In this document: positions 34,348-42,640 of the stretch, one piece after another | How the letters are laid out: every line of letters starts with the position of its first letter | How positions within the stretch are numbered: position 1 is the first letter of the stretch | Origin: CAZWSX01 sp964636985 | GTDB lineage: Bacteria > Planctomycetota > Planctomycetia > Pirellulales > Pirellulaceae | DNA length: 50,671 nt | NCBI GenBank assembly: GCA_964636985.1 | Contig: CAZWSX010000039.1 | Coordinates: 1 to 50,671 of the forward strand | Direction of reading: 5' to 3' | Program-made: the position numbers and the translations under genes | The notes under the pieces: model-generated | Databases searched by the model: none | What the model was told of the DNA's origin: nothing | Seen by the model: only the letters and a program-made list of their open reading frames with translations

Positions 34348-35613
34348 ATGGCATGGAACGAACGTGACGCATCGGGGATCTATTTCGTCTGTTTCCGCTT
34401 CGGCAAGAAGCGATTCAAGCGGTCGCTCAAGACCGACAACAAGGACGAGGCGGACGACCTCACTCGCAGTTTGGAACGAACGCTTCGCGATGTGCAGCGT
34501 GGGCGTCTGGCTCTTCCCGATGACGCCGACGTCGTGACGTTTCTTCTGTCGGACGGTCGAGTGGCTAGCTCACCAGTGGTGGAGCAGTTGAGCCTCAAGG
34601 GCTTGTTCGCCGCGTATTTCGCTGGATTGCCCACGGGAAGCTTAGAGCAAACAACGATTAAGGGGATGGAATTGCATCGCGACCACTTGGTGCGATATTT
34701 CCACCCGTCGTTTACGGCACAGAGTCTTTCGCACCAAGACCTTCAGGGTTATGTCGCTTCGAGATCAGTGAGCGGTGCGACCATCAAAAAGGAAGTAGTA
34801 ACACTTCGCACGGTTTGGAACTGGGCCGTTCGGGCGAAACTTCTCAAGGGAGTGTTTCCGGGGAAAGGGCTCAAGTATCCCAAGTCGACAGAGAAGCCGC
34901 CGTTTATGTCGCTTGCCGAGGTCGAAGAGCGTAACGACGAGTCACTGTGGGAGTGTGTTTACTTGACCGTAGAGGAAATCTCCGAATTGCTTGGGCATGT
35001 CCAACATGCCGAGCATTCTTTTATCTATCCCATGTTCGTTTTCGCCGCACACACAGGGGCGAGGAGGTCCGAGATTCTGCGTGCCAGGATTGAAGACGTA
35101 GACGTAAAAAATGGGTGGGTAACCATTCGAGAACGAAAACGAGCACACGATCAAAAAACTACGCGTCGTGTACCAATGTCCGCCGTTTTGCAGCACGTGC
35201 TGAAAGAATGGCTGGCAAGGCATCCAGGCGGGAACGCCCTTTTCTGTCACGCCAGCGAGGTGACCAGAAGTAAGAAGCGAAGCCGAACTACCGGTCACGC
35301 GGGGCACGACCGGCCAACGACGCTTGATGCTCGGCTAGCGACTGTCCGTCCACGGGAAGCAAGGCGGATCGAACCGCTCACGGCGGATGAAATGCGAGAC
35401 CACTTCAAGCGCTCCTTAGCCAATAGCCGATGGAGTAAGATTCACGGGTGGCACGTATTCCGCCACAGTTTCATTTCAGCGCTGGCCGCTAAGGGGATCG
35501 ACCAGCGAATCATCGACGAGTTCTCGGGGCACCAAACGGAAGAACAACGCCGGAGATATCGGCACCTGTTGCCGACCAAGACCAAGGAGGCTATTTCTTC
35601 GGTCTTTGGATGA
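34348..35613 (+). CDS. Tyrosine-type site-specific integrase
   Basis: The 421-residue product has an N-terminal arm-binding-like region (FRFGKKRFKRSLKTDNKDEA), a core-binding SAM-like domain (about 85-160) and a catalytic domain. The domain shows HTGARRSEILRARIEDV (catalytic Arg), HVFRHSFISAL (HxxR) and GHQTEEQRRRYRHLLP (His/Trp position and nucleophile Tyr). All key residues are present. The ATG at 34348 is chosen because GGAGAA ends 7 bases before it. The gene sits directly downstream of tRNA-Leu and presumably inserts and excises the island. Its 3' end overlaps the convergent HTH gene by 23 bases. Confidence 0.93.
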   Translation: MAWNERDASGIYFVCFRFGKKRFKRSLKTDNKDEADDLTRSLERTLRDVQRGRLALPDDADVVTFLLSDGRVASSPVVEQLSLKGLFAAYFAGLPTGSLEQTTIKGMELHRDHLVRYFHPSFTAQSLSHQDLQGYVASRSVSGATIKKEVVTLRTVWNWAVRAKLLKGVFPGKGLKYPKSTEKPPFMSLAEVEERNDESLWECVYLTVEEISELLGHVQHAEHSFIYPMFVFAAHTGARRSEILRARIEDVDVKNGWVTIRERKRAHDQKTTRRVPMSAVLQHVLKEWLARHPGGNALFCHASEVTRSKKRSRTTGHAGHDRPTTLDARLATVRPREARRIEPLTADEMRDHFKRSLANSRWSKIHGWHVFRHSFISALAAKGIDQRIIDEFSGHQTEEQRRRYRHLLPTKTKEAISSVFG

Positions 35614-35917
35614 TTCTGGCATCAGGCAACAATCCTTCGTTGCGGATACGCTGAAGTTCGGCGTGCGAGATGATCCATTCCTGCGAATTACCCCGACCGC
35701 AGGGCCGCTTTTCGGCATTAACTCGACAGGTGCGGCACCACTCGCGCACCGTCCATTCGGCGCGCGAGAGTGCCGCGGCGACCTCTGATGTGGTGTACCA
35801 GTCTTTTACGGTTCGTTGCTGAACGAGAACTAATAGCAGTTCTTCAATTCGCAGCATACGTTCTTCAAGAGTGCTCATTTTGAAGTCGCCTGTGAGAGCA
35901 TCATCGTCGTAGGACAT
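35591..35917 (-). CDS. Helix-turn-helix protein, excisionase-like
   Basis: The 108-residue product has a short coiled segment (LEERMLRIEELLLVLVQQR) and a MerR/excisionase-type helix-turn-helix (DWYTTSEVAAALSRAEWTVREWC). RPCGRGNSQEWIISHAELQRIRNEGLLP follows in the wing-like part. It overlaps the 3' end of the convergent integrase gene, the usual place for a recombination directionality factor or regulator of integration. Starts at 35917 (MSYDDD) and 35878 (MSTLEE) are both possible. The role as excisionase is inferred. Confidence 0.75.
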   Translation of the reverse strand: MSYDDDALTGDFKMSTLEERMLRIEELLLVLVQQRTVKDWYTTSEVAAALSRAEWTVREWCRTCRVNAEKRPCGRGNSQEWIISHAELQRIRNEGLLPDARIIQRPKK

Positions 35918-35930
35918 AGTCGCACCGTTC

Positions 35931-36176
35931 CTACATCCCCATTTCCATTTCCTTAGTCGGCCCATCCTTCGACTGGTGCCGCTGCTGGTAAACCTCGTGG
36001 CTAACAGGATTCCCCGCCAATCCAGGCTCCTCGACCGGTTTCACCGAGTCGGGAAACGCCGGCAGGATTTGCGACAATTCCTTTAGGCCGGCGCGTCCCA
36101 TTGCCTGAACGTGACCTTCGCCGAGCTTCGGCTTCTGATCTTCTTTCTTCACTGCGATTCTCCTTTTCAACTTCAC
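35931..36176 (-). CDS. Small hydrophilic protein of unknown function, coupled to the ParB-like gene
   Basis: The 81-residue product starts at a GTG (VKLKRRIAVKKEDQKPK) and contains GLKELSQILPAFPDSVKPVEEPGL. Its GTG shares one base with the TAG stop of the ParB-like gene upstream, a strong sign of coupling. It is hydrophilic with no recognised domain. A longer frame upstream overlaps the ParB gene and is rejected. Confidence 0.55.
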   Translation of the reverse strand: MKLKRRIAVKKEDQKPKLGEGHVQAMGRAGLKELSQILPAFPDSVKPVEEPGLAGNPVSHEVYQQRHQSKDGPTKEMEMGM

Positions 36177-37000
36177 TAGGTACTCGACGACAAACCGTTC
36201 GCCGTCGACGCTTTGCGGCACTTGTCGGCCAGGATGCGTTCCAGGGTTCCGATGTCGTAGCCTTGTCTCGCTGCGGAGCGACATTGGTGTCCGAGCTTTT
36301 GCAGTAGAATTCCGATCGCGTCGAGCGAAGAAGCGTCGGTCGCGGCAACGGTCACTGTTCCCAAAGGAAGTTGGCAGACCATTCGAGTAGCTTTTGTTTC
36401 GGACTTGCCGCGTCGCTTGACACGATTTATGGCGTCACCCCGCGACAGACCACCTTGCAGCGCCTCGTCGAGCATGGCGTTGCGGCTTGCTTCGTCCGAT
36501 GCTCTTGAAACGGCGTACGCCGTGCTGGATGAAATCTCTCCTGCGTCGATCTTGGCCTGAATTTCGGGCGGATGGCTCAAGTGCGAAAGGCACAGCGTCA
36601 CATGGGATTTGCTGAGGTGTAGATGTTTCGCCAAGTCCACATTGGTCCAGTTGTTGAGCGACTTGAGTCGCTCGAAGGCATGCGCCTTCTCGACCGGCCG
36701 CAGGTCACTTCGGAGACAATTGACGGTCAATTGCAACATAAGACGCTGGTCGTCGCTGGGCACTTTGTCGAGCACGATCGCCGCGAGTTCCTTGCGGCCG
36801 AGCAATTGGGCGGCGGCGAGACGTCGATGTCCCTCCACCAGACGATATCGTTTGTCCATCCGCGCGACGATGGCGGGCTGCAATTGGCCGAACGAAACCA
36901 TACTTCCAGCCAGATCTTCGATTTCCGCTTTATCCATGGTCCGGCGCGGCTGCTCCGGGTCGGGATCGATCAGTTCGAGGGGAATTTGTTCCACACGCAT
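36176..37000 (-). CDS. ParB/RepB/Spo0J-family partition-like protein
   Basis: The 274-residue product has the ParB N-terminal nuclease-like domain: IPLELIDPDPEQPRRTMD, LAGSMVSFGQLQPAIV and the phosphate-binding box YRLVEGHRRLAAAQLLG. A helix-turn-helix region follows (NNWTNVDLAKHLHLSKSHVTLCLSHL). There is no ParA gene nearby, so it may act as a regulator or single-component maintenance factor of the island. AAGGAA lies about 8 bases before the ATG. The next gene starts within its stop codon. Confidence 0.85.
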   Translation of the reverse strand: MRVEQIPLELIDPDPEQPRRTMDKAEIEDLAGSMVSFGQLQPAIVARMDKRYRLVEGHRRLAAAQLLGRKELAAIVLDKVPSDDQRLMLQLTVNCLRSDLRPVEKAHAFERLKSLNNWTNVDLAKHLHLSKSHVTLCLSHLSHPPEIQAKIDAGEISSSTAYAVSRASDEASRNAMLDEALQGGLSRGDAINRVKRRGKSETKATRMVCQLPLGTVTVAATDASSLDAIGILLQKLGHQCRSAARQGYDIGTLERILADKCRKASTANGLSSST

Positions 37001-37012
37001 GTTTGTCGTTCC

Positions 37013-37168
37013 TTATTGGCGAAGGAAGTTTCTCATGGCGACGTCTGTTACTAAACGACTCGACTGGCTGGCCGAATACTCGGTGCCGCCCAAATCGTCC
37101 ACGTGAAGTTCTTTGTAACGCACGTCGAACGCAGTCCATCCACCCTGCGCATCGATTCGCCTCCTCAC
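37013..37168 (-). CDS. Possible 51-residue protein upstream of the ParB-like gene
   Basis: From a GTG at 37168 the frame reads RRRIDAQGGWTAFDVRYKEL, then HVDDLGGTEYSASQSSRLV and AMRNFLRQ, ending 12 bases before the ParB ATG. The composition looks coding and the spacing suggests an operon, but the ribosome-binding site is weak and no family is recognised. The frame continues upstream into sequence opposite the next gene; that part looks non-coding. Confidence 0.4.
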   Translation of the reverse strand: MRRRIDAQGGWTAFDVRYKELHVDDLGGTEYSASQSSRLVTDVAMRNFLRQ

Positions 37169-37300
37169 ACGAATCGTCGACCTGATGCGCGATCCAGGAG
37201 ACTTGCTCACACCCTGTGATAGTCTCCCGAAACGCTTCGAGACTCTTGTTCGCGTTGCGACCGGCTCGAAGCGAAAGTTCTCTGTAAAGGGAGAGGGACT

Positions 37301-37597
37301 ATGGATTCCTTGGCTTCTTTGATGAGCACGGGAATGTTGTGCGGAACGGTGCTGACGATCGCGTTCCTGATTCTGATGGCATTGCCGCAGTCGAAGCTCC
37401 GCAGCGTCGGGATGGAGATCGGTAAATGGATCATGGCGGCACTCTGCGCGATCCTCGTGATCAGCCCGATCGACATCATTCCCGACGTGATACCAGTCTT
37501 GGGATGGGGCGATGACATCGGTTACGTCGTGGCAGCGGTCGCCGCCGCTCGGTCTGCTTGGAAGGAGCGGCAAGAACGCCAACTGATGGAAGAGTAA
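37301..37597 (+). CDS. YkvA/DUF1232-like small membrane protein
   Basis: The 98-residue product has two hydrophobic segments. Between and after them is the DUF1232 signature (SPIDIIPDVIPVLGWGDDIGYV), followed by a charged tail (SAWKERQERQLMEE). DUF1232 proteins are small membrane proteins of unclear function. GGGAG lies shortly before the ATG. It precedes the coupling-protein gene by 42 bases on the same strand and may accompany the conjugation machinery. Confidence 0.8.
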   Translation: MDSLASLMSTGMLCGTVLTIAFLILMALPQSKLRSVGMEIGKWIMAALCAILVISPIDIIPDVIPVLGWGDDIGYVVAAVAAARSAWKERQERQLMEE

Positions 37598-37639
37598 ATC
37601 GTTGCTTTGGTCGACTTTTTCCCATTGCGGAGTCATCCC

Positions 37640-39472
37640 ATGCGTCTCTTTGCCTGGATGCGGCCCGTCGACCAGATTGAGCGGGCCAGCCACACGATCG
37701 TGTGGCTGGTGATCGCCGCTTTGGCGCTACAGGTCCTGTTTCAATGGCCTATTTTGGTGTTGATTGCCCTCATCATCGGGGCACTGCGCACGTTCACACG
37801 CAAGAAGCTCACGGGCGATACGTTCGGTTCGGCCCGCTGGGCCGATTACCTCGACCTGAAAAACGCGGGCTGCCTGATACGAAACGGCGTTCACTTGGGC
37901 CGAATGCTCTCGGTGGAGTCGGCAGGCTTGTCCCAAGTTTTTCAGGCGTTGTTCTATCCACCGTGGCGAACGCAAGAGGCGCTCGCCGTGCTGGAAACAC
38001 GCCGATCAAACCCGCCAACGCCGTTCGTCCACGTGCCCGATCGGGGACCACCGCATTTGGCGGTCGTCGGCGCGAGCGGTAGCGGGAAATCAACCTGTTT
38101 TGCCATTCCTAATTTGGTGGTCGATCCTACATCGGCAGTCGTCCTCGACCCCAAAGGGGAACTGGCCGCATTGACGGGCTGGCATCGCAAAACGAGGTTT
38201 GGTCACGACGTCGTCGTGATCGATCCCTTCGGCATCGCTGTTCAAGACCAGCACCGCTCTCGGTTCAATCCCTTCAGCCTCTATCGAGGCGATCCCAAGA
38301 CGCTGGTCGACGAATGCCGTCGACTCGCCAATGCGCTGGTCGTTCGCCAAAAGGAAGAGCGCGAGCCGTTTTTCAACAGTGGTGCGCAGGTCGTAATCCA
38401 AACGATCATCGCATTCCTGCTTTCCGAAGCAAAACCCGAGGACGCGACGCTCAATCGCTTGCGCGACATCGCGACGAATCCCAAGGTGATGCGCGAACTG
38501 TTGGAGCACCTGGAACAAAGCGAGGCCTGCAACGGCATTCTGCGGCGATTGGCGGGGAATGTTCGGTGGTATCAGGGGCAAACCGAAGCCAGCATCTACG
38601 CCGTGGCCAATACCCACTTGGAGTTCCTCGACAGCCAGCCCATTTCCGAGGCGTTGTCGGAAACGACGTTCGATCCCGAAAAGCTCATCAACGGAAAGAT
38701 GACAATCTACCTCTGCCTGCCGGTCGATCGAATTCAGGAGTTGAAAGGCTTGCAGCGGATCATGTTGACGAGCCTGATCAACTTAATTTTTCGGGCTGGC
38801 GAATCGCGCGACCGTCGAGTTCGCTTTTATCTCGACGAAGCCGTAAGTCTCGGTGAGATCGAGGCCCTTTACAGTGCCCTGGTCTACGGCCGTTCCTACG
38901 GCATTCGGCTGATGTTTTTCTTTCAGAGCACCAGCCAAGTGCCCCAGTGTTTTCCCGACTCGAAGGCGGCCGATTTTCAGGCGACGGTGGCTTCCGTGTT
39001 TTGTGGGGTTAACGACTATCGGACGGCCCAGGAGGTGTCGCAATGGATCGGCCAAACGACCGTCGAAAGCCAGTCTTGCCAAACTTCCGACAATTGGGGC
39101 CATAGCTGGAACCAGGGAAGTCACGACCATTCCCAAGGGGGCAACTATGGCGGCGGGACGTCAACGACCTACACGCAAGTGGGACGCGCCCTGATTCAGC
39201 CCGAGGAAGTGTTGCAACTCCCCTCCTCAATGGCGGTGGCCTTGTTGCCAGGAATGCGCCCCGTGCTCCTGGAGAAAACGCCGTACTATCAAGGTTCGGC
39301 ATCAACGCCGCCCAGGTCTTGGCGGCTCGTCCGGGCATTGGGGCGCACGGCCGCTGCGATCCTCGCTTGGATCTTGTTCATGCTCATGCTTCGATCGCTG
39401 GCCCTTGGCAATTTCGACCTTGCGGTGAAGGAAGCCGAGGCCGTCATATTGGAAATGGTTGGGGCGTCGTGA
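37640..39472 (+). CDS. Type IV coupling protein (VirD4/TraG-like)
   Basis: The 610-residue product has an N-terminal transmembrane pair (about 19-48), the P-loop AVVGASGSGKST (141-152), VVLDPKGELAALTG, and a Walker B-like RVRFYLDEAVSLGEI. FFFQSTSQVPQCF follows, typical of the TraG/VirD4 ATPase that docks the relaxase-bound DNA to the transfer channel. A Ser/Gly/His/Asn-rich linker (about 490-517) and a C-terminal hydrophobic segment are less usual. The ATG at 37640 has GGAG 8 bases upstream. It is an inner-membrane protein and the clearest conjugation gene in the element. Confidence 0.9.
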   Translation: MRLFAWMRPVDQIERASHTIVWLVIAALALQVLFQWPILVLIALIIGALRTFTRKKLTGDTFGSARWADYLDLKNAGCLIRNGVHLGRMLSVESAGLSQVFQALFYPPWRTQEALAVLETRRSNPPTPFVHVPDRGPPHLAVVGASGSGKSTCFAIPNLVVDPTSAVVLDPKGELAALTGWHRKTRFGHDVVVIDPFGIAVQDQHRSRFNPFSLYRGDPKTLVDECRRLANALVVRQKEEREPFFNSGAQVVIQTIIAFLLSEAKPEDATLNRLRDIATNPKVMRELLEHLEQSEACNGILRRLAGNVRWYQGQTEASIYAVANTHLEFLDSQPISEALSETTFDPEKLINGKMTIYLCLPVDRIQELKGLQRIMLTSLINLIFRAGESRDRRVRFYLDEAVSLGEIEALYSALVYGRSYGIRLMFFFQSTSQVPQCFPDSKAADFQATVASVFCGVNDYRTAQEVSQWIGQTTVESQSCQTSDNWGHSWNQGSHDHSQGGNYGGGTSTTYTQVGRALIQPEEVLQLPSSMAVALLPGMRPVLLEKTPYYQGSASTPPRSWRLVRALGRTAAAILAWILFMLMLRSLALGNFDLAVKEAEAVILEMVGAS

Positions 39473-39554
39473 ACGTTGATGGACGCGCGCATCTACGCAG
39501 GAGGCAAATCTGACCGCACAGGTCGCGGTTTACCAAAGCATTTCGACGGAACCG

Positions 39555-40520
39555 TCAAACCGAAATCCGTTCCACGATGTTTCTGGTCACCGTCTGTTGC
39601 CGCCGGTCATACAGCCGTGTCACTCGCGCATCACTGTGTCCGAGGAGGTATTGCACATCTTCGAGTGGAACGCCTTGTGTCAACAAATCCGTCGCCGAAC
39701 AACTCCGAAAGCTGTGAGGCGACAACTTCTCGGGCAAACGTGCCGTGTTGAGACGCTTTTTAAGCATTCGGCAAATATCGACTCCCGACATGGCTCGATC
39801 CGTAAGGAATCCATCCCGAATCGTCCGAAACAAAGGCCCTTTGGCCTTACTTCGATCAAGTGAAAACGTTTCGAGATAGTCGACAAGGTACCTCTGCAAA
39901 TCATGCCGCACCGGAATGATTCGCTGCTTTCCCCCTTTTTCGTGGAAGCAGAGCACCGAGTGTCCGGTCTCCTCCGTCCAATCCTTCATCTGGAGACGGG
40001 CAATGGCCCCCTCCCTCGCCGCGGTATAGGCCAACGTCGCGATCACGGCCCGGTCCCGAAAATCTGCCGCTTGCTCCATCACAATCGAGTCAAGCAATTC
40101 CCTTGCTTGAGCGGGCGTGATGGCCGGAGTTTTTCCTTCAGTGACCGAATAGCGTTCCGTGCGCACAGAAAGAGCTGGATTGAGGACCACGACATGTCGT
40201 TGCACCAAGACGTCAAAGAACCGGCGAATCGCCGAAAGATGGAGTTTCTTGGTTGGAATGGCAAGTTCCTGTTCGTCAAAATACCGGCCCACCAGTCCCG
40301 GCGTGACCCGCCTTACGTCAGGTTCCAGCGGCGCGACCCAATCCAAGAACCGCCGAACCGCCACGCCGTAAGCAAGTCTCGTATGCCGGTTACGAAGATG
40401 TCCGACGAAGAATTCGTCCCATGCGAATTGAGCGGCCGTTCCCGCAGCAACGATGATTGCCGGGACATGCGCGATGACCGCCCTACTCTTCTTGACTACA
40501 ACTGCTGTCGTTTCCTGCAT
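39555..40520 (-). CDS. Tyrosine recombinase, XerC/D-like (second recombinase of the island)
   Basis: The 321-residue product has a SAM-like N-terminal domain (TRLAYGVAVRRFLDWV) and a catalytic domain. TLAYTAAREGAIARL carries the Arg, EKGGKQRIIPV the Lys, SPHSFRSCSATDLL the HxxR, and GHSDARVTRLYDRRQQ the His and nucleophile Tyr. All catalytic residues are in place. It is convergent with the coupling-protein gene, 82 bases apart. Its job could be resolution or movement of an internal unit; the sequence does not say which. Confidence 0.9.
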   Translation of the reverse strand: MQETTAVVVKKSRAVIAHVPAIIVAAGTAAQFAWDEFFVGHLRNRHTRLAYGVAVRRFLDWVAPLEPDVRRVTPGLVGRYFDEQELAIPTKKLHLSAIRRFFDVLVQRHVVVLNPALSVRTERYSVTEGKTPAITPAQARELLDSIVMEQAADFRDRAVIATLAYTAAREGAIARLQMKDWTEETGHSVLCFHEKGGKQRIIPVRHDLQRYLVDYLETFSLDRSKAKGPLFRTIRDGFLTDRAMSGVDICRMLKKRLNTARLPEKLSPHSFRSCSATDLLTQGVPLEDVQYLLGHSDARVTRLYDRRQQTVTRNIVERISV

Positions 40521-40590
40521 AGTCGACTCCCGAGGAGTTGTCGCAACCAGCGGGCGCGCGTTCTCTGTGCCGGAAACTGCCTGCCCCTTT

Positions 40591-40983
40591 TCATAGCGTT
40601 CCTCGTATCAGCTTGATCTCCACGCCAATGTTGGCTTCCGCGAATCGCTGCTCCGCTGTGTAAATAGGACGTCCAATCGTCTTCCCGAGTGACAGGCACG
40701 CCCGATCGGCAAAAGAGAGGCCAAGCGTTTTTGTTTCTGGATAGATTTCCGCGGCAACGCGCGCATGAAGTTGAACGAAAGGCACAATTTGCAAACGCTG
40801 TTGTGTCAAGAACAACTCGACCTTGGCGAGCGACCCATTGAACTCGACCGTTTTCTTGAGCACTTCCCCGTAGTTGACGGCCGACATCGTCGCGCCGTGC
40901 AACACTGGTTCCACTACTTCGCCGCCGCGTTCTCTGTGGAGCACGGCCAGCACCGCCGAAGCGTCGAGTACGACGCTACTCAC
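40591..40983 (-). CDS. PIN-domain toxin, VapC-like
   Basis: The 130-residue product reads SSVVLDASAVLAVLHRE (Asp7), SAVNYGEVLKK (Glu40), LSFADRACLSLG (Asp93) and RPIYTAEQRFAEANIGVEI (Glu111 where Asp is more usual). The four acidic positions form a PIN RNase site; VapC toxins usually cut specific RNAs such as tRNA. The GTG at 40983 overlaps the antitoxin stop by 8 bases, typical of toxin-antitoxin operons. A longer start at 41022 would lie inside the antitoxin and is less likely. It probably stabilises the island. Confidence 0.85.
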   Translation of the reverse strand: MSSVVLDASAVLAVLHRERGGEVVEPVLHGATMSAVNYGEVLKKTVEFNGSLAKVELFLTQQRLQIVPFVQLHARVAAEIYPETKTLGLSFADRACLSLGKTIGRPIYTAEQRFAEANIGVEIKLIRGTL

Positions 40984-41248
40984 GCTCAACCTCCGCACGC
41001 CTTTCGGCAAGCAAGCTATCAACCAGGCTTACCTCCGGCGGCACCAGTTCCGTAAAATATGCCTGGGCCTCGGCGAGGGATTGCTTGGCTGTCGCGATCC
41101 GGCACGACTTTTGATCCTCGATCAAGACAATTGGATCCCCTGCCTCCATGTGCAGGTGCTCTCGCATCTCACGTGGTAAGACGATACGCCCCGAAGCGTC
41201 GACTCGGGTGAAATGGACGTGAACGTCCTGATATGGTTGGTCCAGCAT
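40976..41248 (-). CDS. AbrB/MazE-type antitoxin partner of the PIN toxin
   Basis: The 90-residue product starts MLDQPYQDVHVHF and contains the swapped-hairpin AbrB DNA-binding motif (TRVDASGRIVLPREMREHLHMEAGDPIVLIED). It ends in a charged C-terminal toxin-binding tail. GGGGG is about 5-9 bases before the ATG at 41248, supporting this start over the upstream one. It is the first gene of the pair, as expected for an autoregulated toxin-antitoxin operon. Confidence 0.83.
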   Translation of the reverse strand: MLDQPYQDVHVHFTRVDASGRIVLPREMREHLHMEAGDPIVLIEDQKSCRIATAKQSLAEAQAYFTELVPPEVSLVDSLLAERRAEVERE

Positions 41249-41420
41249 GAGGCCCCCTTTGCGGTCGTGATTGGCGTCGTCCTTTATCACTGCCATAGTT
41301 GGGCCGTCATGTCAACGACTTTCTTTCGTGCCGTTCCGGTCTACCGTTGGGACGGCGGGGTCAGCGTGATAAACAACCTCTTTTGTTTAGCGTGCCTCTT
41401 TTGGCATGGCATCGCTGGCG

Positions 41421-41633
41421 TTATTCGCCGTCTTTGATAACGCCGTGCCACGAGTATGACGTCGCGGGGTCATGCCCGCCATTTGCCATCCGGCAACTGA
41501 AACGGCAGCACCCGTAAATGGCAATGCCCTTGCGTTCTTTACCAAGCGCAAGGGCGAGCGAAATGTCGTCGTGAAAGGATGCCGGTTCTACCGAATCGTG
41601 GACCAGTAACCCTTTAGCTCCGGTGGGAACCAT
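41421..41633 (-). CDS. Small unknown protein overlapping the gene upstream
   Basis: The 70-residue frame begins MVPTGAKGLLVHDSV and continues FHDDISLALALGKERKGIAI, YGCCRFSCRMANGG, HDPATSYSWHGVIKDGE. The ordered hydrophobic/polar pattern in the second half looks protein-coding, but no family is recognised. Its ATG lies inside the end of the upstream gene (46-base overlap), which suggests coupling or that the true start is further in. It is downstream of two other coupled unknown genes. Confidence 0.4.
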   Translation of the reverse strand: MVPTGAKGLLVHDSVEPASFHDDISLALALGKERKGIAIYGCCRFSCRMANGGHDPATSYSWHGVIKDGE

Positions 41634-42376
41634 TGGCCAATCGGGCCGCTGGCGAAATCGGGGTCAGTCACCATCTCATCGAACAAGTCGAGCGCAACCC
41701 ATACGCCGATTTGGTATCGGTTAAACGCGCGAACCGCGCGATCGCGCCAAGCCTTGACCGAAACGGATTCGTCCCGGAATTCCCCACCGTCGGGTCGCGA
41801 TTGATACATTGTGGCGATGCGCCGCATCATCTCACGAACGAGCGATTCCTCGGTTTCCGTGCAGCGATCCCCTTGGCCTGATGCAATCCAATTCCAATCG
41901 CGCAGAAGTGTCCGATCACTGACGATCGTGAGCGCCAACGCAACATCGGTAAGCGACGTTGCACTCCTTTGGACCTTTTCGCCTCTCGGTTCGCCGTCGG
42001 CGGACCACAGAAATGCGCTAACGCACCGATAGACAAGGTGAAGCCGCTGCCAGGGCAAGGGGAATGCGCATCGCATCCGATGAGGCGTCACCCCACGAAG
42101 TCGAAGAATGAGTGCCGCCTTGTCTTCCGGGACCGTGCCGTCGCGATACGCTCGATGCGCAGCAGAGCCTGATCCATACACGCCGTACTTTTTCGACAAA
42201 TTGGCGAATGCGTCGGCGAGTACGAAGTAACGCATCAAAAGCTGCGTGAGCCAGGTCTTTGCGGCGGCTGCGTTCATGATTCCCGTCGATCGCATTTTGT
42301 CTTCGACGGTATCCGCTTCTCGCAAACAGGCTCCCGACATTCCAGCACGTATATGGCGTCGCAACTTTCTCTTCAT
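41588..42376 (-). CDS. Unknown protein, 262 residues
   Basis: The product starts MKRKLRRHIRAGMSGAC and is basic, with an Arg/Trp-rich centre (PLPWQRLHLVYRCVSAFLWS) and a C-terminal part with VKAWRDRAVRAFNRYQIGVWVALDLFDEMV. No domain is recognised, there is no signal peptide and it is probably cytosolic. AAGGAG lies about 8 bases before the ATG, and this ATG overlaps the stop of the small gene upstream, so the two are coupled. The composition is consistent with a real gene. Confidence 0.6.
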   Translation of the reverse strand: MKRKLRRHIRAGMSGACLREADTVEDKMRSTGIMNAAAAKTWLTQLLMRYFVLADAFANLSKKYGVYGSGSAAHRAYRDGTVPEDKAALILRLRGVTPHRMRCAFPLPWQRLHLVYRCVSAFLWSADGEPRGEKVQRSATSLTDVALALTIVSDRTLLRDWNWIASGQGDRCTETEESLVREMMRRIATMYQSRPDGGEFRDESVSVKAWRDRAVRAFNRYQIGVWVALDLFDEMVTDPDFASGPIGQWFPPELKGYWSTIR

Positions 42377-42564
42377 CCCCGTTCTCCTTGTTGATCTTGC
42401 AATTCCCCGTCTTGCGATTCCTCGTCATCCAATTCCGATGTCATCAATTCCAACCAGACGATCCCGCGCGGCCGGAGTTGAGGCCGGTCGGCAACGCAAT
42501 CGCAGTCCGGCGACAAGTCGTTTGCGGTGAACATGCCGACGGCTTCTTTTGCAGGTTGTTTCAA
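42373..42564 (-). CDS. Small acidic unknown protein with a TTG start
   Basis: The 63-residue product starts at TTG (42564), preceded by AGGAGAA about 6 bases upstream, a better site than for any nearby ATG. The sequence contains KQPAKEAVGMFTANDLSPDC and a strongly acidic/Gln-rich tail (SELDDEESQDGELQDQQGERG). Its stop overlaps the next ATG (ATGA). No family is recognised. Confidence 0.5.
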   Translation of the reverse strand: MKQPAKEAVGMFTANDLSPDCDCVADRPQLRPRGIVWLELMTSELDDEESQDGELQDQQGERG

Positions 42565-42640
42565 CGAAAGTTCTCCTTGTTGAGTTGGCCCAGATAGGAC
42601 ACGCACGGCAGCGAGGCCGAAGAATCGACCTCTCGGCCGA

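Noticed and set aside
39541..39559. Apparent terminator (TTTCGACGG...CCGTCAAA) between convergent genes
   Set aside because: The loop would be only about two bases with a short stem and no T-run.
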